From JASLDZ01 sp965199975 (GTDB lineage Bacteria; Pseudomonadota; Alphaproteobacteria; Caulobacterales; Caulobacteraceae), in assembly GCA_965199975.1 (NCBI GenBank), contig OZ241340.1, positions 2,046,001 through 2,110,000 of the forward strand: a stretch of DNA of 64,000 bases, in the 5' to 3' direction. Positions within the stretch are counted from its first letter, which is position 1. Every line of letters starts with the position of its first letter. Below are positions 47,940 to 55,908 of this stretch, one piece after another. Made by a program: the position numbers and the translations under genes. Below the pieces are notes generated by a model. The model was not told where the DNA came from. It made no database searches and worked only from the letters and a program-made list of their open reading frames with translations.

Positions 47940-48200
47940 ATGTCGAACGACAAGAAACAGAACCTGCAGGACACCTTCCTCAATAGCGTCCGCAAGACCA
48001 AGACGCCGCTGACCATCTTCCTCGTCAACGGCGTCAAGCTGCAGGGCGTGGTCACCTGGTTCGACAACTTCTGCGTGTTGTTGCGCCGCGACGGCCAGAG
48101 CCAGCTGGTCTACAAGCACGCCATCTCCACCATCATGCCCTCGCAGCCCGTGCAGCTCTACGAGCCGCCGGTGGACGACGGCGACGACGAGGACGCTTGA
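47940..48200 (+). CDS. hfq: RNA chaperone Hfq
   Basis: Hfq forms a hexamer that pairs small RNAs with mRNAs. The Sm core is complete: LQDTFLNSVRKTKTPLTIFL, GVKLQGVVTWFDNF and the Sm2 motif YKHAIST, followed by an acidic tail (DDGDDEDA) typical of Caulobacter-type Hfq. It has 86 residues from ATG 47940, preceded by GAGGA; an in-frame start at 47901 is unlikely. Its stop overlaps hflX by 4 bp. Confidence 0.97.
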   Translation: MSNDKKQNLQDTFLNSVRKTKTPLTIFLVNGVKLQGVVTWFDNFCVLLRRDGQSQLVYKHAISTIMPSQPVQLYEPPVDDGDDEDA

Positions 48201-49561
48201 GCACGAACGACACCCCTCAGCGGCGCGACGGCGTGGACCGTCGCGCCAGGCCCGAGCGCGCCTTCGTGCTCCATCCTGCCCGCGCCGGCCTGAAGTCGCT
48301 GCGCACGCCCGAGCAGCGGCTGGAGGAGGCTGTTGGGCTCGCCTCTGCTCTAGACCTGGAGATCATCGACTCGGCGGTCGCGCCTGTGCGCACGGCCACA
48401 CCGGCGACGCTCCTGGGCTCCGGCAAGGTCGATGAGCTCAGGCTCGACTTCGAGGCGCAGGAGATCGACGTGGTGGTCGTCGACGACGCGCTCACGCCGG
48501 TGCAGCAGCGCAACCTGGAGAAGGCGTGGGGCCGCAAGGTCGTCGACCGCTCGGGCCTGATCCTGGAGATCTTCGGCCGCCGGGCCCGCACGGCCGAAGG
48601 CAAGCTGCAGGTGCTGCTGGCGCGGCTGGAGTACGAGCGCTCGCGCCTCGTGCGCACCTGGACCCACCTAGAGCGCCAGCGCGGCGGCACGGGCGGCACC
48701 GGCGGCCCCGGCGAGACCCAGATCGAGCTCGACCGCCGCCAGATCGGCGACCGCATCGTCCAGCTCAAGCGCCAGCTGGAGGAGGTGCGCCGCACCCGCG
48801 CGCTGCATCGCGCCGCCCGCGCGCGCCGGCCCTACCCGGTGGTGGCGCTGGTCGGCTACACCAACGCCGGCAAGTCGACGCTCTTCAACCGGCTGACCGC
48901 GGGCGGCGTCCTGGCCAAGGACATGCTGTTCGCCACGCTCGACACCACGCAACGCGAGCTGCGCCTGCCGGGCGGGCGCCCCGCCATCCTGTCCGACACC
49001 GTGGGCTTCATCTCCGACCTGCCGCACGAACTGGTCGCCGCCTTCCGCGCCACGCTGGAGGAGGTGGAGGAGGCCGACCTCGTGCTGCACGTGCGCGACA
49101 TCGCCGACAGCGCCACCGACGCCCAGGCCGCCGACGTGCAGGCGGTGCTGGCCGACCTGGGCGTCGAAGCCACCGACCCGCGGCTCATCGAGGTCTGGAA
49201 CAAGGCCGACCGGCTGGACGGGGACACCCGCGCCGAGCTCGAGGTCCGCGCAGGGCGCCAGCGCGCCGCGCCGCCCGCCGTGCTGGTCTCCGCTGTCACC
49301 GGCGCGGGCTGCGACGACCTTCTGCAGGTGGTGGCCGAGCGTGTCGACGATGCTCCGCCGCTCACCGCCGAGCTCGCGGCAGGGGAGGGGGAGGCGCTGG
49401 CCTGGCTCTACCGCCACGGCCGCGTGACCGACCGCGACGATCGTGAGGACGGCTCGGCGCGCCTGAGCGTGCGGTTGGACGCCCAGGCGCTGGGCCGCTT
49501 CGAGCGCGCCTACCCGGGCGTGCCGCTCGCCGCCGAGCCGCTCGCCGCCGCCGCCGAGTAG
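48197..49561 (+). CDS. hflX: GTPase HflX
   Basis: HflX is a ribosome-associated GTPase that splits stalled or stressed ribosomes. The N-terminal HflX domain contains GSGKVDEL and the Gly-rich GGTGGTGGPGETQIE linker. The G1 P-loop GYTNAGKST begins at residue 220; G3 is DTVGFISDLP and G4 is NKAD. It has 454 residues with an alanine-rich tail. It is coupled to hfq, and no hflKC is adjacent. Confidence 0.96.
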   Translation: MSTNDTPQRRDGVDRRARPERAFVLHPARAGLKSLRTPEQRLEEAVGLASALDLEIIDSAVAPVRTATPATLLGSGKVDELRLDFEAQEIDVVVVDDALTPVQQRNLEKAWGRKVVDRSGLILEIFGRRARTAEGKLQVLLARLEYERSRLVRTWTHLERQRGGTGGTGGPGETQIELDRRQIGDRIVQLKRQLEEVRRTRALHRAARARRPYPVVALVGYTNAGKSTLFNRLTAGGVLAKDMLFATLDTTQRELRLPGGRPAILSDTVGFISDLPHELVAAFRATLEEVEEADLVLHVRDIADSATDAQAADVQAVLADLGVEATDPRLIEVWNKADRLDGDTRAELEVRAGRQRAAPPAVLVSAVTGAGCDDLLQVVAERVDDAPPLTAELAAGEGEALAWLYRHGRVTDRDDREDGSARLSVRLDAQALGRFERAYPGVPLAAEPLAAAAE

Positions 49562-49583
49562 CCCGGCGGGAGCTGCACCGGGC
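49561..49583. terminator. Weak hairpin between convergent hflX and popA-like genes
   Basis: GCCCGG (49561-49566) pairs with CCGGGC (49578-49583). It lies between two converging stop codons. No T-tract is seen, so it is at best a weak bidirectional terminator. Confidence 0.3.
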
Positions 49584-49595
49584 GCCTCGCCGTCG

Positions 49596-50972
49596 TCAGC
49601 CCGTGGCGCGCGCCAGCGTCTGCGCCGCCGCGCGCTCGAGCGCCGCGGCGGGGCTCTCGCCGGGCGCCAGCTCCGCAGCCCCGGTCGCGAACTCGACGGT
49701 GAAGGGCGGGCGGTCTTCGCCGGCCTCGAAGGCTGTGCAGCCGATCACCGCGGCGATGCGCTCGGCGGCGGCGCTGGCGGCGGTCAGGCGCGAGCCCGGC
49801 AGCGCCAGGGCGAAGACGTCGGTCGAGAGGCGCGCGGCGGTGTCCTCCACCCGCACCAGGCGCCCCACCATCGACCCGATCTGCGGCATGGCCCGGTCGA
49901 ACCAGCCGTCGTCGCGCACCATGCGCGAGGTCAGCGCCCGCGGCGCGGCGCGCAGCACCGCCACCGACAGCGCACGCCGCCGCGCGGGCAGGGCGCGCGC
50001 CAGGCGGCCCAGGTGGGCGGCGAAGAGGTCGCGGGTGAAGAGCCCGGTGGCCGCATCCATCAGCCCCGGCTCGCGCCCGGCGGCCAGGGCGTCGCGCAGC
50101 GCCTGCTCGCGGCGGTGGGCGCGCGCCAGCGAGAGGATGCGCTCGGCGGCGGCGGCGGGGCTGACCTCGGCGTGGGCCACGTCGGACAGGCCCTTGCCGA
50201 AGGCTTCGGCCAGGCCGACCTGCACCCCCTCGCGCCCGTAGAGCACGGTGGGGATGTGGTAGAGGCGCGTGTTGCGCCGCATGCCGCCTGCGATGGAGAG
50301 CGCCTCCGCGTGGGCCGCGCCGGTCCACAGCACCACTGCATCGAAGGCGCGTTCGTGCAGGTAATCGAAGGCGGTGTAGGCGGTGAGCGCGGCGGTGATC
50401 TCGGCGCCGCCGGCGGCGAGGGCGTGGGCGAGCGCCAGGAACTTGGGCGCCGGCTCGCCGATGGTGAGCACCTGCAGCGGCCTGGCCTCGACGCTCTCGG
50501 GCGCGCGGACCGGCGCGCCACCCGCGGCGAGCGTCTGCGCACGCAGCTCGAACTCCTCCTCGCCGACGGCGGCGCGCACCAGCGTCTCCAGCCGCGCGGC
50601 CACCTGTGCAGGATGGGCGGGCGGCGCCAGCACCAGGTCGAAGCCCAGCGGCTCCAGGGCGGGGCCCGGCTCCGCCAGCGCCACGACCGGCAGACGACGG
50701 GGCGCGGCGAGCGCGCGCAGGCGGCGGGGGAGGGCGGCGAACTCGGCCGAGCCGTCCAGCGTGACCAGCACCGCCTCGAGCGCCAGGTCCGCGACCGCCG
50801 CCTCCGCGCAGGCCGCATCGGCGCAGAGCAGCGGCGGCCAGCCCAGCGCATCCAGCGCGTCGGCGACCGCGGGCGCGGCCTCGCCCCGCCGCGTCACCAC
50901 CAGCACGCGCGCACGCGACAGCTGCGCCAAGCCGTCGTTCACCTGTGGCCTCGCGGAGCGATCACGCCGCAT
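49596..50972 (-). CDS. popA: PopA-like protein: two receiver-like domains plus degenerate GGDEF
   Basis: PopA in Caulobacter is a PleD paralogue that binds c-di-GMP and brings the replication regulator CtrA to the ClpXP protease at the pole. This 458-residue protein has two receiver-like domains (about 20-140 and 165-290) and a GGDEF-like domain (about 300-458). The active-site GG[DE]EF is replaced by STDVF (383-387), so it should not make c-di-GMP. The inhibitory-site motif R-x-x-D is intact (RVED, 374-377) at the PleD-like spacing. Receiver phosphorylation sites are unclear. It starts 1 base after the tusA-like stop. Confidence 0.75.
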   Translation of the reverse strand: MRRDRSARPQVNDGLAQLSRARVLVVTRRGEAAPAVADALDALGWPPLLCADAACAEAAVADLALEAVLVTLDGSAEFAALPRRLRALAAPRRLPVVALAEPGPALEPLGFDLVLAPPAHPAQVAARLETLVRAAVGEEEFELRAQTLAAGGAPVRAPESVEARPLQVLTIGEPAPKFLALAHALAAGGAEITAALTAYTAFDYLHERAFDAVVLWTGAAHAEALSIAGGMRRNTRLYHIPTVLYGREGVQVGLAEAFGKGLSDVAHAEVSPAAAAERILSLARAHRREQALRDALAAGREPGLMDAATGLFTRDLFAAHLGRLARALPARRRALSVAVLRAAPRALTSRMVRDDGWFDRAMPQIGSMVGRLVRVEDTAARLSTDVFALALPGSRLTAASAAAERIAAVIGCTAFEAGEDRPPFTVEFATGAAELAPGESPAAALERAAAQTLARATG

Positions 50973-50973
50973 G

Positions 50974-51228
50974 CTAGCGCGCCGCCCTTAACGGAGCGCT
51001 CGCGCGCACCACGAAGACGAGCTCGCCGCGCGGCCCCTCTGCGCTGTGAACGAGCTCGGCGCCCGCCTCGCGCGCGAAGTGCGGCACGTCGATGCGCGCG
51101 AGGGGGTCGTCGGCCAGGAGGCGCACCTGCACGCCGAAGGGCGCCGCCTCCAGCGCGCGCCGAAGGCGAAGGGTGGGAACGGGGCAGCGGTGCCCGCGCG
51201 CGTCCACCTCGATCGGCGGCGTGGTCAT
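50974..51228 (-). CDS. TusA-family sulfurtransferase-like protein
   Basis: TusA/SirA proteins carry a persulfide on a conserved Cys for tRNA thiolation or cofactor sulfur transfer. The signature is VDARGHRCPVPTLRLRRAL with the CPxP cysteine at about residue 14. It has 84 residues from ATG 51228, normal for the family. It lies 1 base upstream of the PopA-like gene on the same strand, so the two are likely cotranscribed. The specific sulfur acceptor is unknown. Confidence 0.85.
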   Translation of the reverse strand: MTTPPIEVDARGHRCPVPTLRLRRALEAAPFGVQVRLLADDPLARIDVPHFAREAGAELVHSAEGPRGELVFVVRASAPLRAAR

Positions 51229-51323
51229 GGCGACGGGTGTGGAGCGCGCGCGCGCCCTCCGCAAGCTGAACGATTCGGCGAGGCGGGCCGTTGGCGCAGG
51301 GATTCGCCCTGGGAGCCCGTGAC

Positions 51324-52199
51324 ATGGCCGTCCGTCCGACCTGGCAGGGGCACCTGCGCCTGTCGCTCGTCACCTGCCCAGTGGCTCTCTATACGGCCAC
51401 CTCCAAGGCGGGGGACGTGTCGTTCCACCTGCTGAATCCGAAGACCAACAACCGAATCAGAATGGTCACCACCGATCCCGACACCGGGCCGGTGAACCGC
51501 GGCGACCTGGTCAAGGGCTACGAGGTCTCCAAGAACAGCTACATCGTCATCACCGACGAGGAGCTGAAGTCGGTCAAGCTGGAGTCGACCAAAACCATCG
51601 ACATCGAGCGCTTCGTCGCCGCCGACGAGATCGACCGGCTGTACTGGAACGACCCCTACTACCTCACGCCCGACGGCGGGGTGGCGGGCGAGGCCTACGG
51701 CGTGATCCGCGACGCCCTGCGCGCCACCGACCGCATCGCCCTGGGCCGCGTGGTCCTGCACACCCGTGAGCGCCTGCTGGCGCTGGAGCCGCGCGACGAC
51801 GGCATAGTCGCCTGGAGCCTGCGCAGCGCCGACGAGGTGCGCGACGCCGCGTCCTACTTCGAAGGCGTTTCCAAGGCCAAGACCGACAAGAACATGCTGG
51901 CCATCGCGGAGAAAATCATCGAGCAGGGGGAGGGGGACTTCGACCCCTCCACCTTCACCGACCGCTACGAGGAGGCGCTGAAGGCGCTGATCGCCTCCAA
52001 GGGCAAGGGCCAGGCCCCCGTCACCGCCGAGCCGCCCAAGGACACCGAGGTCAGCGACCTGATGGAGGCCCTGCGCAAGAGCCTGCAGCACGGCGCGGGC
52101 TCCACGGCTGCGCGCAAGCCCGCCGGCCGGGCCGGGATCGCCAGCGCGGCGCCCAAGTCCGCGCGGCGCAAGCCAACCACGCGCCGCAAGGCCAGCTGA
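51324..52199 (+). CDS. ku: Non-homologous end-joining protein Ku
   Basis: Bacterial Ku forms a homodimeric ring on DNA ends and recruits the ligase LigD. The Ku core includes WQGHLRLSLVTCPVALY at the N-terminus, VVKGYEVSKNSY-like VKGYEVSKNSYIVIT, and RIALGRVVLHTRERLLAL. The C-terminus is a basic, lysine/arginine/alanine-rich tail (about 255-291), common in Ku. ATG 51324 has GGGAG 8 bases upstream and gives 291 residues. No ligD gene is in the window. Confidence 0.95.
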   Translation: MAVRPTWQGHLRLSLVTCPVALYTATSKAGDVSFHLLNPKTNNRIRMVTTDPDTGPVNRGDLVKGYEVSKNSYIVITDEELKSVKLESTKTIDIERFVAADEIDRLYWNDPYYLTPDGGVAGEAYGVIRDALRATDRIALGRVVLHTRERLLALEPRDDGIVAWSLRSADEVRDAASYFEGVSKAKTDKNMLAIAEKIIEQGEGDFDPSTFTDRYEEALKALIASKGKGQAPVTAEPPKDTEVSDLMEALRKSLQHGAGSTAARKPAGRAGIASAAPKSARRKPTTRRKAS

Positions 52200-52205
52200 G
52201 GCCGC

Positions 52206-52391
52206 TCAGGTCTGTGTAGGTTCTCTTCGATGGCCGTCCAGTTCCCTGGCCGCCGCCTCGGCTCCTCTCATCGCTCTGTCGCGCTCGGCCTTCGTTCGCC
52301 CGAAGCGCAGTCTGTTCTGCTCGGCTTGCGCCACGTCGGCGGCGCGCGCGCGCGCCTTGCGGGCGCGGTTGAGGTTGATCGGCTTGGCCAT
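52206..52391 (-). CDS. DUF4169-family small basic protein
   Basis: A 61-residue highly charged protein starting MAKPINLNRARKARARA and containing LRFGRTKAERDRA, the pattern of DUF4169. It is likely fully helical, with no membrane or signal segment. Function unknown. Start ATG 52391 was chosen over an upstream extension because the family begins at MAKPINLN. It converges on ku with only 6 bp between the stops. Confidence 0.8.
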   Translation of the reverse strand: MAKPINLNRARKARARAADVAQAEQNRLRFGRTKAERDRAMRGAEAAARELDGHRREPTQT

Positions 52392-52465
52392 GCGCGTTCT
52401 CCCGGCAACCCCCGTCCGCTGGCCACGTTTGCTGCGGGACCCCACTAAAAACAAGGAGCTACCCC

Positions 52466-52708
52466 ATGGTCAACGCCACGCAGATCGAAGAGCATTTCGA
52501 GGTCGTCGGCTCCGACGGCCACCATGTCGGCAAGGTCGACCACGTGATCGGCGACAATATCGAATTGGCCAAGATGGATCTCGCGGCCGGCTTTAAACAC
52601 CACGTCATCCCCCTCTCATGGGCGACGCGCGTCGAAGATAAGAAGGTCGTGCTGTCGCTGACCGCCGACGACGCGAAGTCTCGCTGGGAAGAAAAAAAGA
52701 TCAGCTGA
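52466..52708 (+). CDS. DUF2171-family small protein
   Basis: An 80-residue acidic-basic mixed protein. The pattern HFEVVGSDGHHVGKVDHV and GFKHHVIPLSWATRVEDKKVVLS matches DUF2171, a PRC-barrel-like small domain of unknown role. A strong ribosome-binding site AAGGAG lies 7 bases before ATG 52466, suggesting high translation. Codon use is less GC-rich than in the surroundings (for example a run of seven A near its end). A GC hairpin follows. Confidence 0.85.
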   Translation: MVNATQIEEHFEVVGSDGHHVGKVDHVIGDNIELAKMDLAAGFKHHVIPLSWATRVEDKKVVLSLTADDAKSRWEEKKIS

Positions 52709-52715
52709 TCGGGAT

Positions 52716-52739
52716 GGGCGCGCTGCTCTCGGCGCGCCC
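52716..52739 (+). terminator. Possible terminator after the DUF2171 gene
   Basis: GGGCGCGC (52716-52723) pairs with GCGCGCCC (52732-52739) around an 8-base loop, 8 bp past the stop. It is followed by TATCGCC with no T-run, so strength is uncertain. Confidence 0.45.
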
Positions 52740-52760
52740 TATCGCCTGAGTTTGGCTACT

Positions 52761-53159
52761 ATGATCCGACTTGTCCTGAACATTGTTTGGTTCGTCGCGG
52801 GGGGCTTGGTATCAGGCCTTATGTGGCTCCTGGCCGGTTGCCTGCTGGCCATCACCATCATCGGTCTGCCGTGGGCGAGCGCGGCGTTCCGTATAGCGGG
52901 GTTCGTCTTCTGGCCATTCGGCAAGGAGATCGTAGACCGATCCATCTCGGGCGATCGCGACGCAGGCACGGGATGTCTCGGCGTTGGTCTAAATGTCGTC
53001 TGGTTTCTTCTGGCAGGCTGGTATCTGGCGCTCATCCACCTCGCCATCGCCCTGGCCGAGGCGGTCACCATCATCGGCATTCCCTTCGCCATCAAGGATG
53101 CGCAATTGGCGATGCTGGCGCTGGCGCCGATCGGCCGCGATGTGGTCAGGAACCGCTGA
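52761..53159 (+). CDS. YccF-domain inner membrane protein
   Basis: A 132-residue protein with two repeats of the YccF (DUF307) domain. Each repeat has hydrophobic helices ending in the ITIIGLPWASAAFRIAG / VTIIGIPFAIKDAQLA motif. The middle carries FWPFGKEIVDR. About four membrane segments are expected. Function is unknown. I prefer ATG 52761 to TTG 52752. It converges on fumC. Confidence 0.88.
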   Translation: MIRLVLNIVWFVAGGLVSGLMWLLAGCLLAITIIGLPWASAAFRIAGFVFWPFGKEIVDRSISGDRDAGTGCLGVGLNVVWFLLAGWYLALIHLAIALAEAVTIIGIPFAIKDAQLAMLALAPIGRDVVRNR

Positions 53160-53170
53160 GCGGCCGAGAC

Positions 53171-54562
53171 CTACCCCGGCGAAATCATTTTCTCGGGCCG
53201 TACCAGCGCATCGAACTCCGCATCGCTGACATAGCCGCCGCCGACGGCCTCCTCACGCAGCGTCGTGCCGTTGTGATGGGCTGTCTTGGCGATCTTGGCC
53301 GCGGCGTCATAGCCGATCTTGGGCGCCAGGGCGGTGACCAGCATCAGCGAGCGCTCCAAGGCGGCCTTGATGTTATCCTCGCGCGCCGAGATGCCCGCGA
53401 TCATGTTGTCGGTGAAGCTCACCGCCGCATCAGTCAGGAGCCTTGCCGACTGCAGGAAGCTGTAGGCCATGACCGGATTGAACACGTTCAGCTCGAAATG
53501 CCCGCTCGCGCCGGCGAAGGTCATGGTGGTCTCATTGCCGAACACCCGCGTGCAGACCATCGTCAGCGCCTCCGCTTGGGTGGGGTTGACCTTGCCGGGC
53601 ATGATGGAGCTGCCCGGCTCGTTCGCCGGCAGCGCCAGCTCGCCCAGCCCCGAGCGCGGACCGCTGCCCAGGAAGCGGATGTCGTTGGCGATCTTGAAAA
53701 GCGAGACCGCGCAGGTGTTGATCGCCCCGTGGGCGAAGACCATGGCGTCGTGCGCCGCCAGCGCCTCGAACTTGTTGGGCGCGGTGACGAAGGGCAGCCC
53801 GGTGATGGCCGCGATCCGCATCGCCACCGCCTCCGCGAAGCCTCTGGGCGCATTGAGCCCAGTGCCCACCGCCGTGCCGCCCTGCGCCAGCTCGTAGAGA
53901 CCTGGAAGGCTCTCCTTCAGCCGACGCACGCCCATGGCGACCTGATGGGCGTATCCGCCGAACTCCTGGCCGAGCGTCAGGGGCGTGGCGTCTTGCGTGT
54001 GGGTGCGGCCGATCTTGATGATGTGGTCGAAGGCCTGCGCCTTGGCGTCCAGCGCGGCATGCAGGTGCCCCAGCGCCGGGATCAGCCCGCGCGCCACCGC
54101 CTCCGCGCACGCCACGTGCATGGCCGTGGGGTAGGTATCGTTGGAAGACTGGCTCATGTTGACGTGGTCGTTTGGGTGCACGGGCGCCTTCGAGCCCATC
54201 TCGCCGCCGAGCGCCTCGATCGCCCGGTTCGAGATCACCTCGTTGGCGTTCATGTTCGACTGGGTGCCCGAGCCCGTCTGCCACACCACCAGCGGGAAGT
54301 GGTCGTCGAGCCCGCCGTCGATCACCTCCTGCGCGGCGGCCACGATGGCGTCGCCCACCGTCGGATCGAGCTTGCCCAGCGCCATGTTGGCCTCGGCCGC
54401 CGCGCGCTTCACCACGCCCAGCGCACGCACCACCTCCACCGGCTGGCGCTCCCAGCCGATCTTGAAGTTGCCAATCGAGCGCTGTGACTGCGCGCCCCAG
54501 TAGCGGGAGGCGTCGACCTCGACGGGGCCGAAGGTGTCGGTCTCGGTGCGTGTGGCGGTCAC
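53171..54562 (-). CDS. fumC: Class II fumarate hydratase
   Basis: FumC interconverts fumarate and malate in the citric acid cycle without an iron-sulfur cluster. The signature GSSIMPGKVNP, the TGSGTQSNMNANEV block and the HPNDHVNMSQSSNDTYPTAM block are intact. From GTG 54562 it has 463 residues, the standard length. The open frame continues upstream into the antisense of the transporter gene, which I discount. It is divergent from the exchanger gene. Confidence 0.96.
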   Translation of the reverse strand: MTATRTETDTFGPVEVDASRYWGAQSQRSIGNFKIGWERQPVEVVRALGVVKRAAAEANMALGKLDPTVGDAIVAAAQEVIDGGLDDHFPLVVWQTGSGTQSNMNANEVISNRAIEALGGEMGSKAPVHPNDHVNMSQSSNDTYPTAMHVACAEAVARGLIPALGHLHAALDAKAQAFDHIIKIGRTHTQDATPLTLGQEFGGYAHQVAMGVRRLKESLPGLYELAQGGTAVGTGLNAPRGFAEAVAMRIAAITGLPFVTAPNKFEALAAHDAMVFAHGAINTCAVSLFKIANDIRFLGSGPRSGLGELALPANEPGSSIMPGKVNPTQAEALTMVCTRVFGNETTMTFAGASGHFELNVFNPVMAYSFLQSARLLTDAAVSFTDNMIAGISAREDNIKAALERSLMLVTALAPKIGYDAAAKIAKTAHHNGTTLREEAVGGGYVSDAEFDALVRPEKMISPG

Positions 54563-54643
54563 ATCAGGCTCGTGAAGGCGGGAGGGCGGCGCGGTGTACG
54601 CCGCGCCTCGCACCGGCGCCAAGCCGCGGCTAGGATCGCAGCC

Positions 54644-55741
54644 ATGCTGCGCACCGTGATCCGCCTCGCCTTGGCCTGGCTCGCCGTCGCCGCCTTCACG
54701 CTCGCGGGCAAGGCGCTGGCCGCCTCGCACGACCCCCTCGTCATTGCGAGCCTCCTCGCCGTGCTGCTGTCGATGATCGTGTGGACCGCCTTCGGGGCGG
54801 TGCACGAGGCGGAGGCGCTGGCCGAGCGGCTGGGCGAACCCCTCGGCACGCTGGTGCTGACGCTCTCCATCGTCGTGATCGAGGTGGCGCTCGTGGCCGC
54901 GGTGATGCTCGACGCGCGTGGCCTGCCCACGCTTGGACGCGACACCATGTTCTCCGTCCTGATGATCGTGCTGAACGGGGTGGTGGGGCTTGGCCTGCTG
55001 CTCGGCGGGCTGAGGCATCGCGAGCAGAGCTTCAACCTGCAGGGGGCCAGCGCCTATCTGTCGGTGATCCTGCCGCTGGCGGTGATCGCGCTGGTGCTGC
55101 CGAGCTTCACCACCTCCACCTCGGGCGGCACCTTGGCTCCGGCGCAAGCGGTGGCCTTCTCGGCGGCGACACTGGTGCTCTACGGCCTGTTCCTGTGGCT
55201 GCAGACAGGCCGCCATAGCGGCTTCTTCAAGGCCGAGCCGGATGCCGGGGAGGGGGCGCAGCAGCCCGAAACGGAGCATGTCGCCAGCGGCTCGGCGTGG
55301 GCGCGTGGCGCGCTGCTGCTCGCGCACCTCCTACCGATCGTGCTCCTCTCGAAGAGCCTCGCCAAGCTGCTCGACACCACGCTGGAGGCGGCCGGTGCGC
55401 CTGCAGCGCTCGGCGGGGTGGTGATCGCCGCCATCGTCTTCACACCGGAGGCCGTGACCGCGCTCAAGGCCGTACGGCGCGACCAGCTCACCCGCGCTAT
55501 CAACCTGTGCCTGGGCGCCGCCACTTCGACGCTAGGGCTGACGGTGCCCGCCGTGCTGGTGATCGGGCTGATGACGCACCAGCCGGTGGTGCTGGGCCTG
55601 TCTCCGACGAACATGGTGTTGCTCTCCACCACGCTGGTGCTCAACACGCTCACCTTCTCGCAAGGGCGCACCACCATGTTGGAAGGAGCGGTGCACCTGA
55701 CGCTGTTCGCCGTCTTCCTGGTGCTGATCTTCAGTCCCTGA
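54644..55741 (+). CDS. CaCA-family cation/proton exchanger (ChaA/y4hA type)
   Basis: The 365-residue protein has about eleven membrane helices in two inverted halves. The two alpha-repeat motifs appear as AEALAERLGEPLGTLVLTLSI-type (first half) and VIAAIVFTPEAVTALKAV (second half), with acidic Glu residues expected to bind the cation. These features fit Ca2+/H+ or Na+/H+ antiporters related to ChaA; the ion is not known. ATG 54644 was chosen at the first hydrophobic helix. Confidence 0.85.
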   Translation: MLRTVIRLALAWLAVAAFTLAGKALAASHDPLVIASLLAVLLSMIVWTAFGAVHEAEALAERLGEPLGTLVLTLSIVVIEVALVAAVMLDARGLPTLGRDTMFSVLMIVLNGVVGLGLLLGGLRHREQSFNLQGASAYLSVILPLAVIALVLPSFTTSTSGGTLAPAQAVAFSAATLVLYGLFLWLQTGRHSGFFKAEPDAGEGAQQPETEHVASGSAWARGALLLAHLLPIVLLSKSLAKLLDTTLEAAGAPAALGGVVIAAIVFTPEAVTALKAVRRDQLTRAINLCLGAATSTLGLTVPAVLVIGLMTHQPVVLGLSPTNMVLLSTTLVLNTLTFSQGRTTMLEGAVHLTLFAVFLVLIFSP

Positions 55742-55908
55742 TGGCGTCAGGCCGCGGCGGCGCGCCAGCCCCATCCGCGCCTTACTCGCCTTGTGCGAGA
55801 ATCCAGCGATCCACCGATACAGGCGCCACAACGCATGTCCCCGCACCTCGGCGCAAGGCCGAAGCGGCGGGGGACGGGCGGGACCTACAGTGTTGACATT
55901 TGTCGTGC
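55742..55908. other. Noncoding gap between convergent exchanger and mazG genes
   Basis: No gene or clear terminator is seen in this 167-bp stretch. It has a TTGACA at 55893-55898 without a usable -10 and GC-rich runs but no strong hairpin with a T-tract. Confidence 0.4.

Noticed and set aside
55893..55898. TTGACA downstream of mazG as a promoter
   Set aside because: No acceptable -10 lies 15-19 bases further on, and the strand points antisense into mazG.
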